This document shows, piece by piece, positions 1-8,446 of a stretch of DNA of 53,054 bases (its first letter is position 1; every line of letters begins with the position of its first letter). The stretch is from positions 1-53,054 of the forward strand of contig JAVWYO010000003.1 in the NCBI GenBank assembly GCA_036661515.1, in the 5' to 3' direction. The translations under genes were made by a program, and so were the position numbers. Source of the DNA: HGM05232 sp036661515 (lineage in GTDB: Bacteria; Bacteroidota; Bacteroidia; Bacteroidales; Muribaculaceae). The notes below the pieces were generated by a model. The model saw only the letters and a program-made list of their open reading frames with translations. It made no database searches and had not been told where the DNA came from.

Positions 1-25
1 TTCTTGCGTACATACATGATGGATG

Positions 26-33
26 CAAAGGTA
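26..33 (-). promoter_or_regulatory. Possible -7 promoter box pointing out of the window
   Basis: TACCTTTG on the minus strand matches the Bacteroidota -7 consensus TAnnTTTG. No clear -33 TTTG is seen. Any gene it serves lies left of the window. Confidence 0.3.
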
Positions 34-291
34 CATTTTTTCGCTTGCGCCACCCGAATCACCCAAATAATAATTGTAATATACTGATTTTCAGCGAACG
101 CAATATGATGGCGCAGAAAAGTGATGAAGTCAGGAAAATGGCGTGGCAATACGCACCCTTTTTTCGCATGCACACATCTATAATACCTGCTATCTTTGTA
201 ATACGCAATTAATCAGCTAAATACAAAAAAAGGTGCGTACTGTGCGTACAGTGCGTAATCCACATTTTCTTCGTAGATTTTTGAATATAAA

Positions 292-328
292 CAAAAGAAC
301 TCCCCACAACAAAAGAGTCATGAGGAGT
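292..328 (-). terminator. Weak terminator after tRNA-Leu
   Basis: Arms ACTCC (299-303) and GGAGT (324-328) can pair, and on the minus strand they are followed by a T-rich run broken by one C. The stem is short, so this is only a candidate 3' end for the tRNA transcript. Confidence 0.3.
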
Positions 329-338
329 ATATTACTTG

Positions 339-422
339 TACCCGAGAACGGACTTGAACCGATATGGAGGTGAATCCACTGGAACCTGAAACCAGCGCGT
401 GTACCAATTTCGCCACTCGGGC
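339..422 (-). tRNA. tRNA-Leu (anticodon CAG)
   Basis: Read on the minus strand, the 84-nt sequence folds as a class-II (long variable arm) tRNA. The acceptor stem GCCCGAG pairs with CTCGGGT (one G-T pair at the end) and is followed by discriminator A. The D arm contains GGCGAAATTGGTA, the anticodon loop is TTCAGGT with CAG at 34-36, and the T loop is TTCAAGT. CCA is not encoded. The long variable arm and A73 fit leucine. A minus-strand TAATTTTG box at 442-449 is a plausible promoter. Confidence 0.95.
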
Positions 423-441
423 ACATACGTTATTGAAATAG

Positions 442-449
442 CAAAATTA
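442..449 (-). promoter_or_regulatory. Probable -7 box for tRNA-Leu
   Basis: TAATTTTG on the minus strand fits TAnnTTTG and lies 20 nt before the mature tRNA 5' end. The upstream -33 element is poor (TTTTC). Confidence 0.45.
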
Positions 450-584
450 TATAATATTTTGCTTGAAAATACTATTTTGTGCCTTTTTTTGCGAAACAAA
501 ATAAAAACGATTTTGTTTAGTCCAAAATCTCGGCAAAGTTGGTAAAAATCGCATAACTGTTATGCCGTTTAGCAAAAAAAATAT

Positions 585-592
585 TACATTTG
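585..592 (+). promoter_or_regulatory. Probable -7 box for cstA
   Basis: TACATTTG fits TAnnTTTG and lies 21 nt before the ATG chosen for cstA. A TTG codon at 590 lies inside this box, which argues against starting the protein there. Confidence 0.45.
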
Positions 593-613
593 TTAAGACT
601 AAAATTATATTTC

Positions 614-2059
614 ATGATAACATTTACAATTTGCCTTTTGGTGCTTATAGTAGGGTATTTCACGTATGGACGTTTAATGGAACGTGTCTTTGGCCCCGAT
701 GACCGCAAAACCCCAGCGCTAACTATGGCTGACGGTGTGGATTATATACCTTTACCCACGTGGAAGATATTTATGATTCAATTCCTTAACATTGCAGGAT
801 TAGGCCCAATTTTTGGAGCAATAATGGGAGCTAAATTTGGTGTTTCATCTTATCTTTGGATTGTATTAGGTAGTATTTTTGCGGGAGCCACCCACGATTA
901 TTTTGCTGGAATGCTTTCTATCCGTCATAAAGGTGAAAGCCTGCCAGAAATCATTGGCCGATATCTTGGGTTACCAACAAAACAAGTAATGCGCGGATTT
1001 ACAGTTATTTTAATGATACTTGTCGGTGCAGTTTTCGTTGCAGGTCCTGCTGGGTTGTTAGCAAAATTAACCCCTGAAAGTTTAGATACCACATTTTGGA
1101 TTATTGTGGTATTTATCTATTATATTCTTGCAACATTGCTTCCCGTAGATAAAATTATTGGCAAGATATATCCTATATTTGCCGTCGCATTACTGTTCAT
1201 GGCTGTTGGCATTCTCGTAATGCTTTATGTGCATAATCCTGCTTTACCTGAGATATGGGACGGATTGAAGAACACAAATCCCGACGCAGCACAATTACCA
1301 ATATTCCCAATCATGTTTGTAAGCATTGCTTGTGGTGCAATTTCTGGCTTTCATGCCACACAAAGTCCATTAATGGCACGTTGCATGACATCTGAACGTC
1401 ATGGCCGACCAGTATTTTATGGAGCGATGATTACTGAAGGAATTGTAGCACTAATATGGGCAGCAGCAGCAACATTCTTTTTTCACGAAAATGGAATGGG
1501 AGAAAACAACCCTTCGGTAATAGTAGATTCTATTACTAAAGGATGGTTAGGTGCCATTGGTGGTGTATTGGCCATCTTGGGTGTCATTGCGGCTCCTATT
1601 ACATCAGGAGATACCGCATTTAGGTCTGCAAGACTGATTGTAGCCGATTTTCTCGGAATAGAACAAAAGAGTATGCGACGTCGTTTATATATTTGCATTC
1701 CGATGTTTACAGTAGCTATCGCATTATTGCTTTATAGCATGCGCGATGCTGATGGATTTAACTTGATTTGGCGCTATTTTGCATGGGCAAATCAAACCTT
1801 AGCAGTATTTACTTTATGGGCAATTACAGTTTATCTGGTAATCTCTAAAAAACCGTATTGGATTACATTGATACCAGCATTATTTATGACATGTGTATGC
1901 ACTACATATATTTGTATTGCACCCGAAGGATTAGCTCTCCCGCACACTATATCATACGCTATTGGCATTGCTTGTGTAATTATTGCAATTGTATGGTTCT
2001 TCATTTGGCTTGACAATCAAAATAAAAAACTATCTTTGCAACGAAAAAGAAAAAATTAA
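614..2059 (+). CDS. cstA: Carbon starvation protein CstA family transporter
   Basis: This is an inner-membrane peptide/pyruvate transporter family protein of 481 residues with about a dozen hydrophobic segments. Family signatures are the early DGVDYIPLP, AGLGPIFGAIMGA (about 60-72), the GATHDYF stretch, ACGAISGFHATQSPLMARC near the middle, and TSGDTAFRSAR after it. It is much shorter than E. coli CstA (about 700 residues) and resembles the short Bacteroidota form. An in-frame TTG at 590 would add eight residues, but it overlaps the promoter box, so the ATG is preferred. The C-terminus is basic. It stands 14 nt before slyD and is probably cotranscribed with it. The substrate cannot be read from the sequence; the E. 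coli relatives CstA and BtsT move peptides and pyruvate. Confidence 0.9.
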   Translation: MITFTICLLVLIVGYFTYGRLMERVFGPDDRKTPALTMADGVDYIPLPTWKIFMIQFLNIAGLGPIFGAIMGAKFGVSSYLWIVLGSIFAGATHDYFAGMLSIRHKGESLPEIIGRYLGLPTKQVMRGFTVILMILVGAVFVAGPAGLLAKLTPESLDTTFWIIVVFIYYILATLLPVDKIIGKIYPIFAVALLFMAVGILVMLYVHNPALPEIWDGLKNTNPDAAQLPIFPIMFVSIACGAISGFHATQSPLMARCMTSERHGRPVFYGAMITEGIVALIWAAAATFFFHENGMGENNPSVIVDSITKGWLGAIGGVLAILGVIAAPITSGDTAFRSARLIVADFLGIEQKSMRRRLYICIPMFTVAIALLLYSMRDADGFNLIWRYFAWANQTLAVFTLWAITVYLVISKKPYWITLIPALFMTCVCTTYICIAPEGLALPHTISYAIGIACVIIAIVWFFIWLDNQNKKLSLQRKRKN

Positions 2060-2073
2060 ATTCAAAAAATTAT

Positions 2074-2652
2074 ATGGAAATTATTAAACCAGGGAAATTT
2101 GTAGAACTTACTTATGACCTTTATGAAGTAGCTGAACCTCAAGAGGTTTTAATGTATAGATACACAGTAGAAACTCCCGATGCCTTTGTATACGGAATGG
2201 AGAGCGGAATGCTCGAATCATTTGCTAAAGCAATTAATGGACTAAAGGTAGGCGAAAAATTTGACTTATTATTTGGAGCAGATCAAGCATTTGGAAATTA
2301 CCTTGATGAATACGTAATGGAATTTGACCGTGAAATGTTTATGGTTGATGGCGAATTTGATGCCGAGCGCATTAAGGTAGGCAATGCAATAGAAATGATG
2401 ACTGCCGAAGGACATCGCGTTCCTGGTGATGTTTTGGAAGTTACAGAGAATAAAGTAAAAATAGACTTTAATCACCCATTAGCTGGACAGAGCATTCACT
2501 TTGTAGGTGAGGTGAAAACTGTGCGTGATGCAACGCCCGAAGAACTTGAGCCTAAACATTGTGGCTGTGGTTGCGGTGACAACGAGCATGGCGATTGTGA
2601 TTGTGGTGATGGTTGCGGTGAAGGCTGTGGAGAAGGTTGCAATTGCCACTAA
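2074..2652 (+). CDS. slyD: SlyD-type FKBP peptidyl-prolyl isomerase with metal-binding tail
   Basis: This is a cytoplasmic prolyl isomerase and chaperone of 192 residues. The FKBP half begins near residue 5 and carries VYGMESGMLESFAKAI and GLKVGEKFDLLF. An insert-in-flap chaperone domain follows (about 75-125), and then the returning FKBP strand with HPLAGQSIHFVGEV. The last 31 residues are a Cys/His/Gly-rich tail with nine Cys and three His, which in E. coli SlyD binds Ni and other metals and supplies hydrogenase maturation. No hydrogenase or urease genes are in the window, so the metal role is inferred from the family. A clear terminator follows. Confidence 0.92.
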   Translation: MEIIKPGKFVELTYDLYEVAEPQEVLMYRYTVETPDAFVYGMESGMLESFAKAINGLKVGEKFDLLFGADQAFGNYLDEYVMEFDREMFMVDGEFDAERIKVGNAIEMMTAEGHRVPGDVLEVTENKVKIDFNHPLAGQSIHFVGEVKTVRDATPEELEPKHCGCGCGDNEHGDCDCGDGCGEGCGEGCNCH

Positions 2653-2677
2653 GTAAAAAATACTTATAAAATATATT

Positions 2678-2717
2678 CGGCTCAATCGGTTTTTTACTGA
2701 TTGAGCCGAAGTTTTTT
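2678..2717 (+). terminator. Intrinsic terminator after slyD
   Basis: A perfect 10-bp stem pairs 2678-2687 (CGGCTCAATC) with 2699-2708 (GATTGAGCCG). It is followed by a run of six T. It separates the cstA-slyD unit from rsh. Confidence 0.9.
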
Positions 2718-2773
2718 ATTGATATATCTTTATTTTTCATAATAATACAAAAGGTTTTTTCATTTTAATTTCT

Positions 2774-2781
2774 TATGTTTG
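2774..2781 (+). promoter_or_regulatory. Probable -7 box for the rsh operon
   Basis: TATGTTTG fits TAnnTTTG. It lies about 70 nt before the rsh start and just after the slyD terminator. No good -33 TTTG is visible at the expected distance. Confidence 0.45.
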
Positions 2782-2851
2782 TGATTAAATAGTAATTCAG
2801 ATAATGTAAATAGTCCAAATTATCTATTAAACCGATTTATTGTAGTTAATC

Positions 2852-5095
2852 ATGACGCCCTATAAACTAACTCCACAGGAAGAAGACCAGCTTGTTGAAT
2901 CACAATTTCAAGAGTTGCTTAACGGCTATTTAGCAAGTAATCACCGCAAGAAAGTGGAGATTATAGAACGCGCATTCCGTTTTGCCAAAGAGGCACATAA
3001 GGGGATACGTCGCCGTTCTGGCGAGCCTTATATCCTTCACCCTATTGCTGTCGCAAAGATTGTAAGCGGAGAGATTGGACTTGGCTCAACATCGATATGC
3101 GCAGCACTGCTTCATGACGTGGTTGAAGATACCGAATACACGGTTGAGGACATAGAATCACAATTTGGCAAAAAGACAGCATCTCTTGTTGCTGGTCTTA
3201 CCAAAATTTCAGGAGGCATTTTTGGAGATAAAGCATCGGCACAAGCCGAGAATTTCAGAAAACTGCTACTTACAATGGCCGACGACATACGCGTTATTCT
3301 TATCAAAATGGCTGATAGATTACACAATATGCGTACTCTTGGTTCAATGCTTCCAAGTAAGCAATATAAGATAGCAGGAGAAACACTATACATTTATGCA
3401 CCGCTTGCATATCGTCTTGGATTATTTGCAATAAAGACAGAACTTGAGGATCTCAGTTTTAAATATGAGCACCCCGAAGCATATAGTGCAATAAGTAAGC
3501 AGATTTCGGCAACAGAAGCCCAGAGAGAACAAATATATGAACGGTTTGCTATTCCAATAAAAGAGCGGTTAGACAAGATGGGGCTATCTTATGACATGAA
3601 AGCACGATTAAAATCGGTGTATTCAATATGGAATAAGATGGAAACAAAACATATCCCTTTTGATGAGGTATATGACCTATATGCTGTAAGAATAGTCTTT
3701 GACTGTCCTAAGGAAGAAGATGAAAAGCGAATATGCTGGAGTATATATTCAGAAATTACAGATCAATATGCTTTGCACCCCGACAGGACTCGCGACTGGC
3801 TTAGCACTCCAAAAGCTAATGGATATAAAGCACTACATCTAACGGTGATGGGGGTTGATGGAAATTGGATTGAAGTTCAGATACGTAGCACTCGAATGGA
3901 CGAGATGGCTGAGCGCGGATTTGCTGCTCACTGGAAATATAAAATTGGTGAGGGGGAAGAGGAATCGGAACTTGCAGCCTGGCTAAAAACAATTGAAGAG
4001 ATATTAAATAACCCTGAACCAAATGCTATTGATTTTTTAGATACAATCAAGTTAAATCTTTTCTCGTCAGAGATTATGGTGTTCACTCCTAAAGGTGAAA
4101 TTATAACTCTCCCAAAAAATTCAACTGTGCTCGACGTTGCATTTAATCTACACACACAATTAGGAACTCATTGTATTGCGGGAAAGGTTAATCACAAACT
4201 TGTACCTCTTTCTAATAAATTACAAAGTGGAGACCAAGTAGAAATATTGACATCGCACTCGCAGCAACCTAAGGAGGAGTGGATCGACTATTTAGCAACA
4301 GCAAAGGGTAAAGCCCGACTTCGCACAGCATTGCGAAAAGATCGTAGACAAATCATTGAAATTGGAGAACAAAAATTTAACGAAATTATTGCAGCACACA
4401 ATATAACATTAACAAATGAAGTCCTAACAAAAATCATTGGTGCAAAGCATGTGCTGAACCGTGACGAATTATTTTTATTACTTGGTAACGGAGAAATAAC
4501 TCTAACTGACCAATTTATTAAAATAATTACGAAGTCTAATGACGGAATCTTCTCAAAACTACTTCGTAACCCATTTGGTACATCAAAACCTAAGACCAAA
4601 GATGAGATACCTAAGACTCAGATAAAAGAGACAATTAATCCAAAAGAGACATATATATTAAAATCAGCAAAAGGGAAAAGCAACTATTCCATTGCCGAAT
4701 GCTGTCACCCAATTCCTGGTGATGACGTGCTTGGATATATTGAAGACGACAATAACGTTATGGTGCATAAGCTAACTTGCTCCACAGCTATGCGATTGAA
4801 AAGTAGCTATGGAGGACGATTACTTTCAACAAAATGGGAAGAAACTCATACCGATAAATTCGTTGTAAATATTAAGATGGAAGGAATTGACAGAATCGGT
4901 ATTCTACAAGAAATAACTCAAATAATATCGAATACATTAGCTATAGATATGAGACGACTCAATATTGATGCTGATAATGGCGTTTTCAAAAGTCAACTCG
5001 TTGTCTTAGTGAAAGACACAAGTGTGGTGACTACGCTATGTCGAAAGTTAAAAAAAATTAAGGGCGTGAAAGTTGCTACGCGTGTCGATGATTAG
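2852..5095 (+). CDS. rsh: Bifunctional (p)ppGpp synthetase/hydrolase (RSH family)
   Basis: This long RelA/SpoT homologue (747 residues) makes and degrades the alarmone (p)ppGpp. The hydrolase domain is intact, with HP at 63, H88-D89 in LLHDVVEDT and D154 in MADRLHNMRT, so it should hydrolyse ppGpp. The synthetase domain has the RLKSVYSIWNKM segment (252-263), D275 in YDLYAVR, GYKALHLTV and E341 in EVQIRS, so synthesis is also expected. A TGS domain follows (about 408-460), then an AECCHPIPGDD zinc-finger-like segment and a C-terminal ACT domain (about 670-745), the regulatory half that senses ribosome state. The pgpH-like gene follows after 27 nt. This is probably one of the cell's main RSH enzymes, since Bacteroidota often carry two. 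Confidence 0.95.
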   Translation: MTPYKLTPQEEDQLVESQFQELLNGYLASNHRKKVEIIERAFRFAKEAHKGIRRRSGEPYILHPIAVAKIVSGEIGLGSTSICAALLHDVVEDTEYTVEDIESQFGKKTASLVAGLTKISGGIFGDKASAQAENFRKLLLTMADDIRVILIKMADRLHNMRTLGSMLPSKQYKIAGETLYIYAPLAYRLGLFAIKTELEDLSFKYEHPEAYSAISKQISATEAQREQIYERFAIPIKERLDKMGLSYDMKARLKSVYSIWNKMETKHIPFDEVYDLYAVRIVFDCPKEEDEKRICWSIYSEITDQYALHPDRTRDWLSTPKANGYKALHLTVMGVDGNWIEVQIRSTRMDEMAERGFAAHWKYKIGEGEEESELAAWLKTIEEILNNPEPNAIDFLDTIKLNLFSSEIMVFTPKGEIITLPKNSTVLDVAFNLHTQLGTHCIAGKVNHKLVPLSNKLQSGDQVEILTSHSQQPKEEWIDYLATAKGKARLRTALRKDRRQIIEIGEQKFNEIIAAHNITLTNEVLTKIIGAKHVLNRDELFLLLGNGEITLTDQFIKIITKSNDGIFSKLLRNPFGTSKPKTKDEIPKTQIKETINPKETYILKSAKGKSNYSIAECCHPIPGDDVLGYIEDDNNVMVHKLTCSTAMRLKSSYGGRLLSTKWEETHTDKFVVNIKMEGIDRIGILQEITQIISNTLAIDMRRLNIDADNGVFKSQLVVLVKDTSVVTTLCRKLKKIKGVKVATRVDD

Positions 5096-5122
5096 ATTGT
5101 TTTAAACTAAAAAGGACTTATT

Positions 5123-7150
5123 ATGATGTCATCAATATTCACTAAAAAAAATATAGTTAGGGGATTATTCTTTGTCGCTACGGTATTAATTATATCATTT
5201 TTTCTACCACGTACCGATAAATTTGAATATGATTATTCTCTTGGTAAGCCATGGTCTTATTCTCTACTTACAGCCCCTTTTGACATACCAATTAACTTAG
5301 ATTCATTAAGCGTACAAAGAGAAAAGGATAGTATTAATAGCAATTTTATTAATATTTACAAGCATGATGAATCTATCGCAAAACGTGAAATAGGTGAACT
5401 TTCCACTAATTTGGCTAAAATTGGAGCCAGCACAAGCGATTTACTCATTATAACCAACACGGTCGCACAAATATATAAAAATGGAATAATTGATAGCAAA
5501 ACTTACGACGACGTAGTTACTGGCAAACAACCTAATCTACGATATATCATTAATAATGTGGTGACACCAATTCCCACTGATGACATGCTATCACCAAAAC
5601 GTGCATACGCCCTTATTGACTCAATACTGCCCGACTGGGCACTGCAAGAGGCAATGGATAATGCACACATTTCCGATTATATTTTACCAAACATTGTCGA
5701 GGATTCTATAATTTCAAGTAAGCTACGTAATGAATTATATCAAAAGGCGTTAGCTCCCATTGGAGTAATGCAACAAGGTGAACGCATAATTGATCGTGGC
5801 GATATTGTAACGCCTCAATTATATACAATGCTTAAGACATATCAACAAATGATGATAGATCGTGACCAATCAGTAAAAGGCGCACACTATCCGCTTGTAG
5901 GACAAATCGTCATTGTCACAATCTTAATAGCATCATTATATTTATTTCTAATGCTATTTAGGTGGCGTTTCTTTGATGATTTACGCAAAATGAGCTTCGT
6001 AATGCTCTTATTAACGGGTTTTACTATATTTGCATTTCTCGTTGCTAAAAATTTTACCTATGGAATTTATATAGTTCCTTTTGCGGCAATTCCAATAATA
6101 ATAACAATATTTTTTGATTCTCGTACAGCTCTGTTTGTACATATCACTGAAGTATTTATATGTACACTTGTAGCGACTTTCCCGCTTGAATTTATATTCC
6201 TTCAATTTGTTGCAGGTATTACTGCAATCAACGCCCTCAAAGAATTATCAAAGCGGTCAGAGCTAATAAGATGTGCGATATTTATCTTTTTGGCGTATGC
6301 CGTTACTTATTCGGCACTCGATATAGTGAAAGAGGGGAATATAGATAATATTAATTTTAGGATATTTGGCTATTTTGCTGCTAATGCCGTATTGCTTTCA
6401 TTCACATATATATTGATTTTTGTCATAGAGAAATTATTCGGTTTTATATCCACTGTAACCCTCGTTGAGCTATCCGATGTGAATAATAGTGTGTTACGCG
6501 AGCTATCAGAAGAGTGCCCAGGTACATTCCAACATTCATTACAAGTGTCTAATCTCGCAGCAGAAGCTGCACATAGGATTAATGCAAATGTGCAATTAGT
6601 GAGAACTGGAGCATTATATCACGATATTGGTAAAATTAGTAATCCAGCTTTTTTTACTGAAAATCAACACGGTGTTAATCCTCACTCGGCATTAACGCCT
6701 GAGCAAAGTGCAGCGATTGTTATAAACCACGTGTTTGATGGCATAAAGAAAGCAGATAAAGCAAAGTTGCCTAATGTTATAAAGGATTTTATTACGCAGC
6801 ATCATGGTAAAGGAAAAGCAAAATATTTTTACACAATAGCATGTAATAATAATCCAGGTGTGAAAATTGATGAGGCGCTTTATACCTATCCCGGTCCTAT
6901 GCCACAAACAAAAGAGACTTCAATCCTCATGATGGCTGATGCAACAGAAGCTGCATCACGTAGCCTAACGGATCACACCGATGAGACCATAAAGGCACTG
7001 GTAGATAAAATAATAGATACACAGATAGCTGATGGACTCTTTCAAGATTCGCCATTGAGTTTCAGAGATGTAGAAACTATAAAGAAAACATTTATTGACC
7101 GCTTGCGCACGATATATCATACGCGCATCTCTTACCCTGAAATGAAATAA
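5123..7150 (+). CDS. PgpH-type 7TM-HD cyclic dinucleotide phosphodiesterase
   Basis: This is a membrane protein of 675 residues. It has one N-terminal membrane segment (about 14-30), a large extracytoplasmic 7TMR-HDED-type domain to about 260, a block of seven or so membrane helices (about 260-460) and a cytoplasmic HD domain. The catalytic H500-D501 lies in YHDIGKISNP, with an upstream FQHSLQVSNLA histidine, and TQHHGKG and MMADATEAASR downstream. In Firmicutes this architecture (PgpH/YqfF) hydrolyses c-di-AMP to pApA, and ppGpp inhibits it. The Bacteroidota members share the architecture, so c-di-AMP is the likely substrate. Its position directly behind rsh supports a ppGpp link. Either of two adjacent Met codons could be the start. 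Confidence 0.88.
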   Translation: MMSSIFTKKNIVRGLFFVATVLIISFFLPRTDKFEYDYSLGKPWSYSLLTAPFDIPINLDSLSVQREKDSINSNFINIYKHDESIAKREIGELSTNLAKIGASTSDLLIITNTVAQIYKNGIIDSKTYDDVVTGKQPNLRYIINNVVTPIPTDDMLSPKRAYALIDSILPDWALQEAMDNAHISDYILPNIVEDSIISSKLRNELYQKALAPIGVMQQGERIIDRGDIVTPQLYTMLKTYQQMMIDRDQSVKGAHYPLVGQIVIVTILIASLYLFLMLFRWRFFDDLRKMSFVMLLLTGFTIFAFLVAKNFTYGIYIVPFAAIPIIITIFFDSRTALFVHITEVFICTLVATFPLEFIFLQFVAGITAINALKELSKRSELIRCAIFIFLAYAVTYSALDIVKEGNIDNINFRIFGYFAANAVLLSFTYILIFVIEKLFGFISTVTLVELSDVNNSVLRELSEECPGTFQHSLQVSNLAAEAAHRINANVQLVRTGALYHDIGKISNPAFFTENQHGVNPHSALTPEQSAAIVINHVFDGIKKADKAKLPNVIKDFITQHHGKGKAKYFYTIACNNNPGVKIDEALYTYPGPMPQTKETSILMMADATEAASRSLTDHTDETIKALVDKIIDTQIADGLFQDSPLSFRDVETIKKTFIDRLRTIYHTRISYPEMK

Positions 7151-7198
7151 AACAGGTTTGTTGTTCGTTATATATTACAAATACAATACTATTGTTTT

Positions 7199-7678
7199 AT
7201 GAGCGATATTCTATTAATAATATTAGGAGCAACATTTATGTTATCGGGCTTTGCTCTTTGCATACGTCCAATAATTCCAGGTGTGCTAATATCATATATC
7301 GGAATGTTCATGCTCCACTATGTCATCGCCATTCCAAGTACTTCACTCACATTTTGGGGAATTGCAACATTACTGATTCTTGGCATAGACTTTCTATCAC
7401 CTAAGACAAAGAATGGATTTGAAATAGGGGCGGTGTATCTTGGCATAGGTACGCTTGCTGGCATGCTCATAGGGCTCGCCATTGATAGCACTCTAACAGT
7501 TGCTGGCGCTTTTGTGGGCGCAGTGATAGGAGAATTGGCATTTGCTCGGACACCACATGGTAAACATCTTTTATTTCATAGTTCAACAATAATTCATTAC
7601 TTTTGTGCGAGAGGGCTTAGAATTATAGTCACAGTTTCCATGATAGGCGTAGTTATTAATGAGTTCTTAAAGATTTAA
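7199..7678 (+). CDS. DUF456 family membrane protein
   Basis: This 159-residue inner-membrane protein has four or five hydrophobic segments and a glycine-rich stretch GTLAGMLIGLAID...GAFVGAVIGEL (about 81-113), the hallmark of DUF456. The hydrophilic loop DFLSPKTKNG lies near residue 65. The molecular function of the family is not known. It follows the pgpH-like gene by 48 nt in the same direction and may belong to the same transcription unit. Confidence 0.8.
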   Translation: MSDILLIILGATFMLSGFALCIRPIIPGVLISYIGMFMLHYVIAIPSTSLTFWGIATLLILGIDFLSPKTKNGFEIGAVYLGIGTLAGMLIGLAIDSTLTVAGAFVGAVIGELAFARTPHGKHLLFHSSTIIHYFCARGLRIIVTVSMIGVVINEFLKI

Positions 7679-7727
7679 TAATTACACGGATAGCACCGCA
7701 TGGTAGCTTAATAAATTAAAAAACATT

Positions 7728-8438
7728 ATGAAAAGGATAACAATATTACTCGCACTATTAATAATACTCATAGTCGCATTACCAGCATCGGCAGAGAAAA
7801 TTACAGCAAAAAAACCAGATTTTGCAAAAATTAAATCTGAGACACAAAATCCAGATTCAAAATACTATTTTCCTAAGCTAATGGCTCTTTACGTAAGCAA
7901 CGACACAGTTATGGACATAGAACAATATCGTTATCTTTATTATGGCTATACATTTCAAGAAGATTATAATCCTTATCGTAAATCTGAATTTTCTGACATT
8001 ATAGAACCTCTATATTTTAAAGCAAAACACACATCGGCAGAGTGTGATACTATCATGAAATATGCCGAGTTATCACTCGCCGATAATCAATTCGATTTAC
8101 GTCAAATGACATTTTTTATTATCGCTTTAAAAGAGAGAAAAAAAGCTGCGCGTGCATCGATATGGCAATATCGTCTAAATCACTTAGTAGGCGCAATTTT
8201 GTCATCTGGAACAGGGACCAAAGAAAATCCATGGTATGTAATCTCACCTGCACATGAATACAACATTCTTAACTTCATAGGACTTGTTGCAACAGGGCAT
8301 GAAGCGTTGGGCGAAGACATCGATTACCTTAAAGTAAAAAAGAAAGATTCAAAATCACATGATGGATATTACTTTGATGTATCTAAGATAATAGATGTCT
8401 ATAATCGAAAATTCAATGATAAAAAGGCAGTAGAATAG
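7728..8438 (+). CDS. DUF4919 family exported protein
   Basis: This 236-residue protein has an N-terminal signal peptide (hydrophobic 4-18, likely cleavage after LPASA near 22). The mature part begins with PDFAKIKSETQNPDSKYYFPKL and contains YRYLYYGYTFQEDYNPY, the recognisable core of the Bacteroidota DUF4919 family. It is expected in the periplasm or at the cell surface, but no lipobox is present. The function is unknown. It ends only 8 nt from the convergent end of sufS, with no clear terminator between them. Confidence 0.8.
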   Translation: MKRITILLALLIILIVALPASAEKITAKKPDFAKIKSETQNPDSKYYFPKLMALYVSNDTVMDIEQYRYLYYGYTFQEDYNPYRKSEFSDIIEPLYFKAKHTSAECDTIMKYAELSLADNQFDLRQMTFFIIALKERKKAARASIWQYRLNHLVGAILSSGTGTKENPWYVISPAHEYNILNFIGLVATGHEALGEDIDYLKVKKKDSKSHDGYYFDVSKIIDVYNRKFNDKKAVE

Positions 8439-8446
8439 TGCTTTGC

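Larger units (their letters stand above)
1..338. other. Intergenic region with iteron-like TGCGTA repeats
   Basis: I see no convincing gene here. The word TGCGTA occurs at 5-10, 234-239, 243-248 and 252-257, and its reverse complement TACGCA at 150-155 and 202-207. The three copies at 233-259 form a 9-bp tandem repeat (GTGCGTACT, GTGCGTACA, GTGCGTAAT). An inverted repeat pairs 150-164 with 225-239. A -7-like box TACCTTTG lies on the minus strand at 26-33, pointing out of the window, and TATCTTTG lies on the plus strand at 191-198 with no gene after it. The region lies beyond the 3' end of tRNA-Leu, a common integration side for mobile elements, but no integrase is visible. Confidence 0.5.

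Noticed and set aside
217..426. Minus-strand reading frame of 69 codons across the tRNA-Leu
   Set aside because: It reads through the tRNA gene and the repeat cluster, has no family features and no promoter fit.
590..613. TTG start extending CstA by eight residues
   Set aside because: The TTG lies inside the -7 box TACATTTG, so it would be at or before the transcript start; ATG at 614 is better placed.
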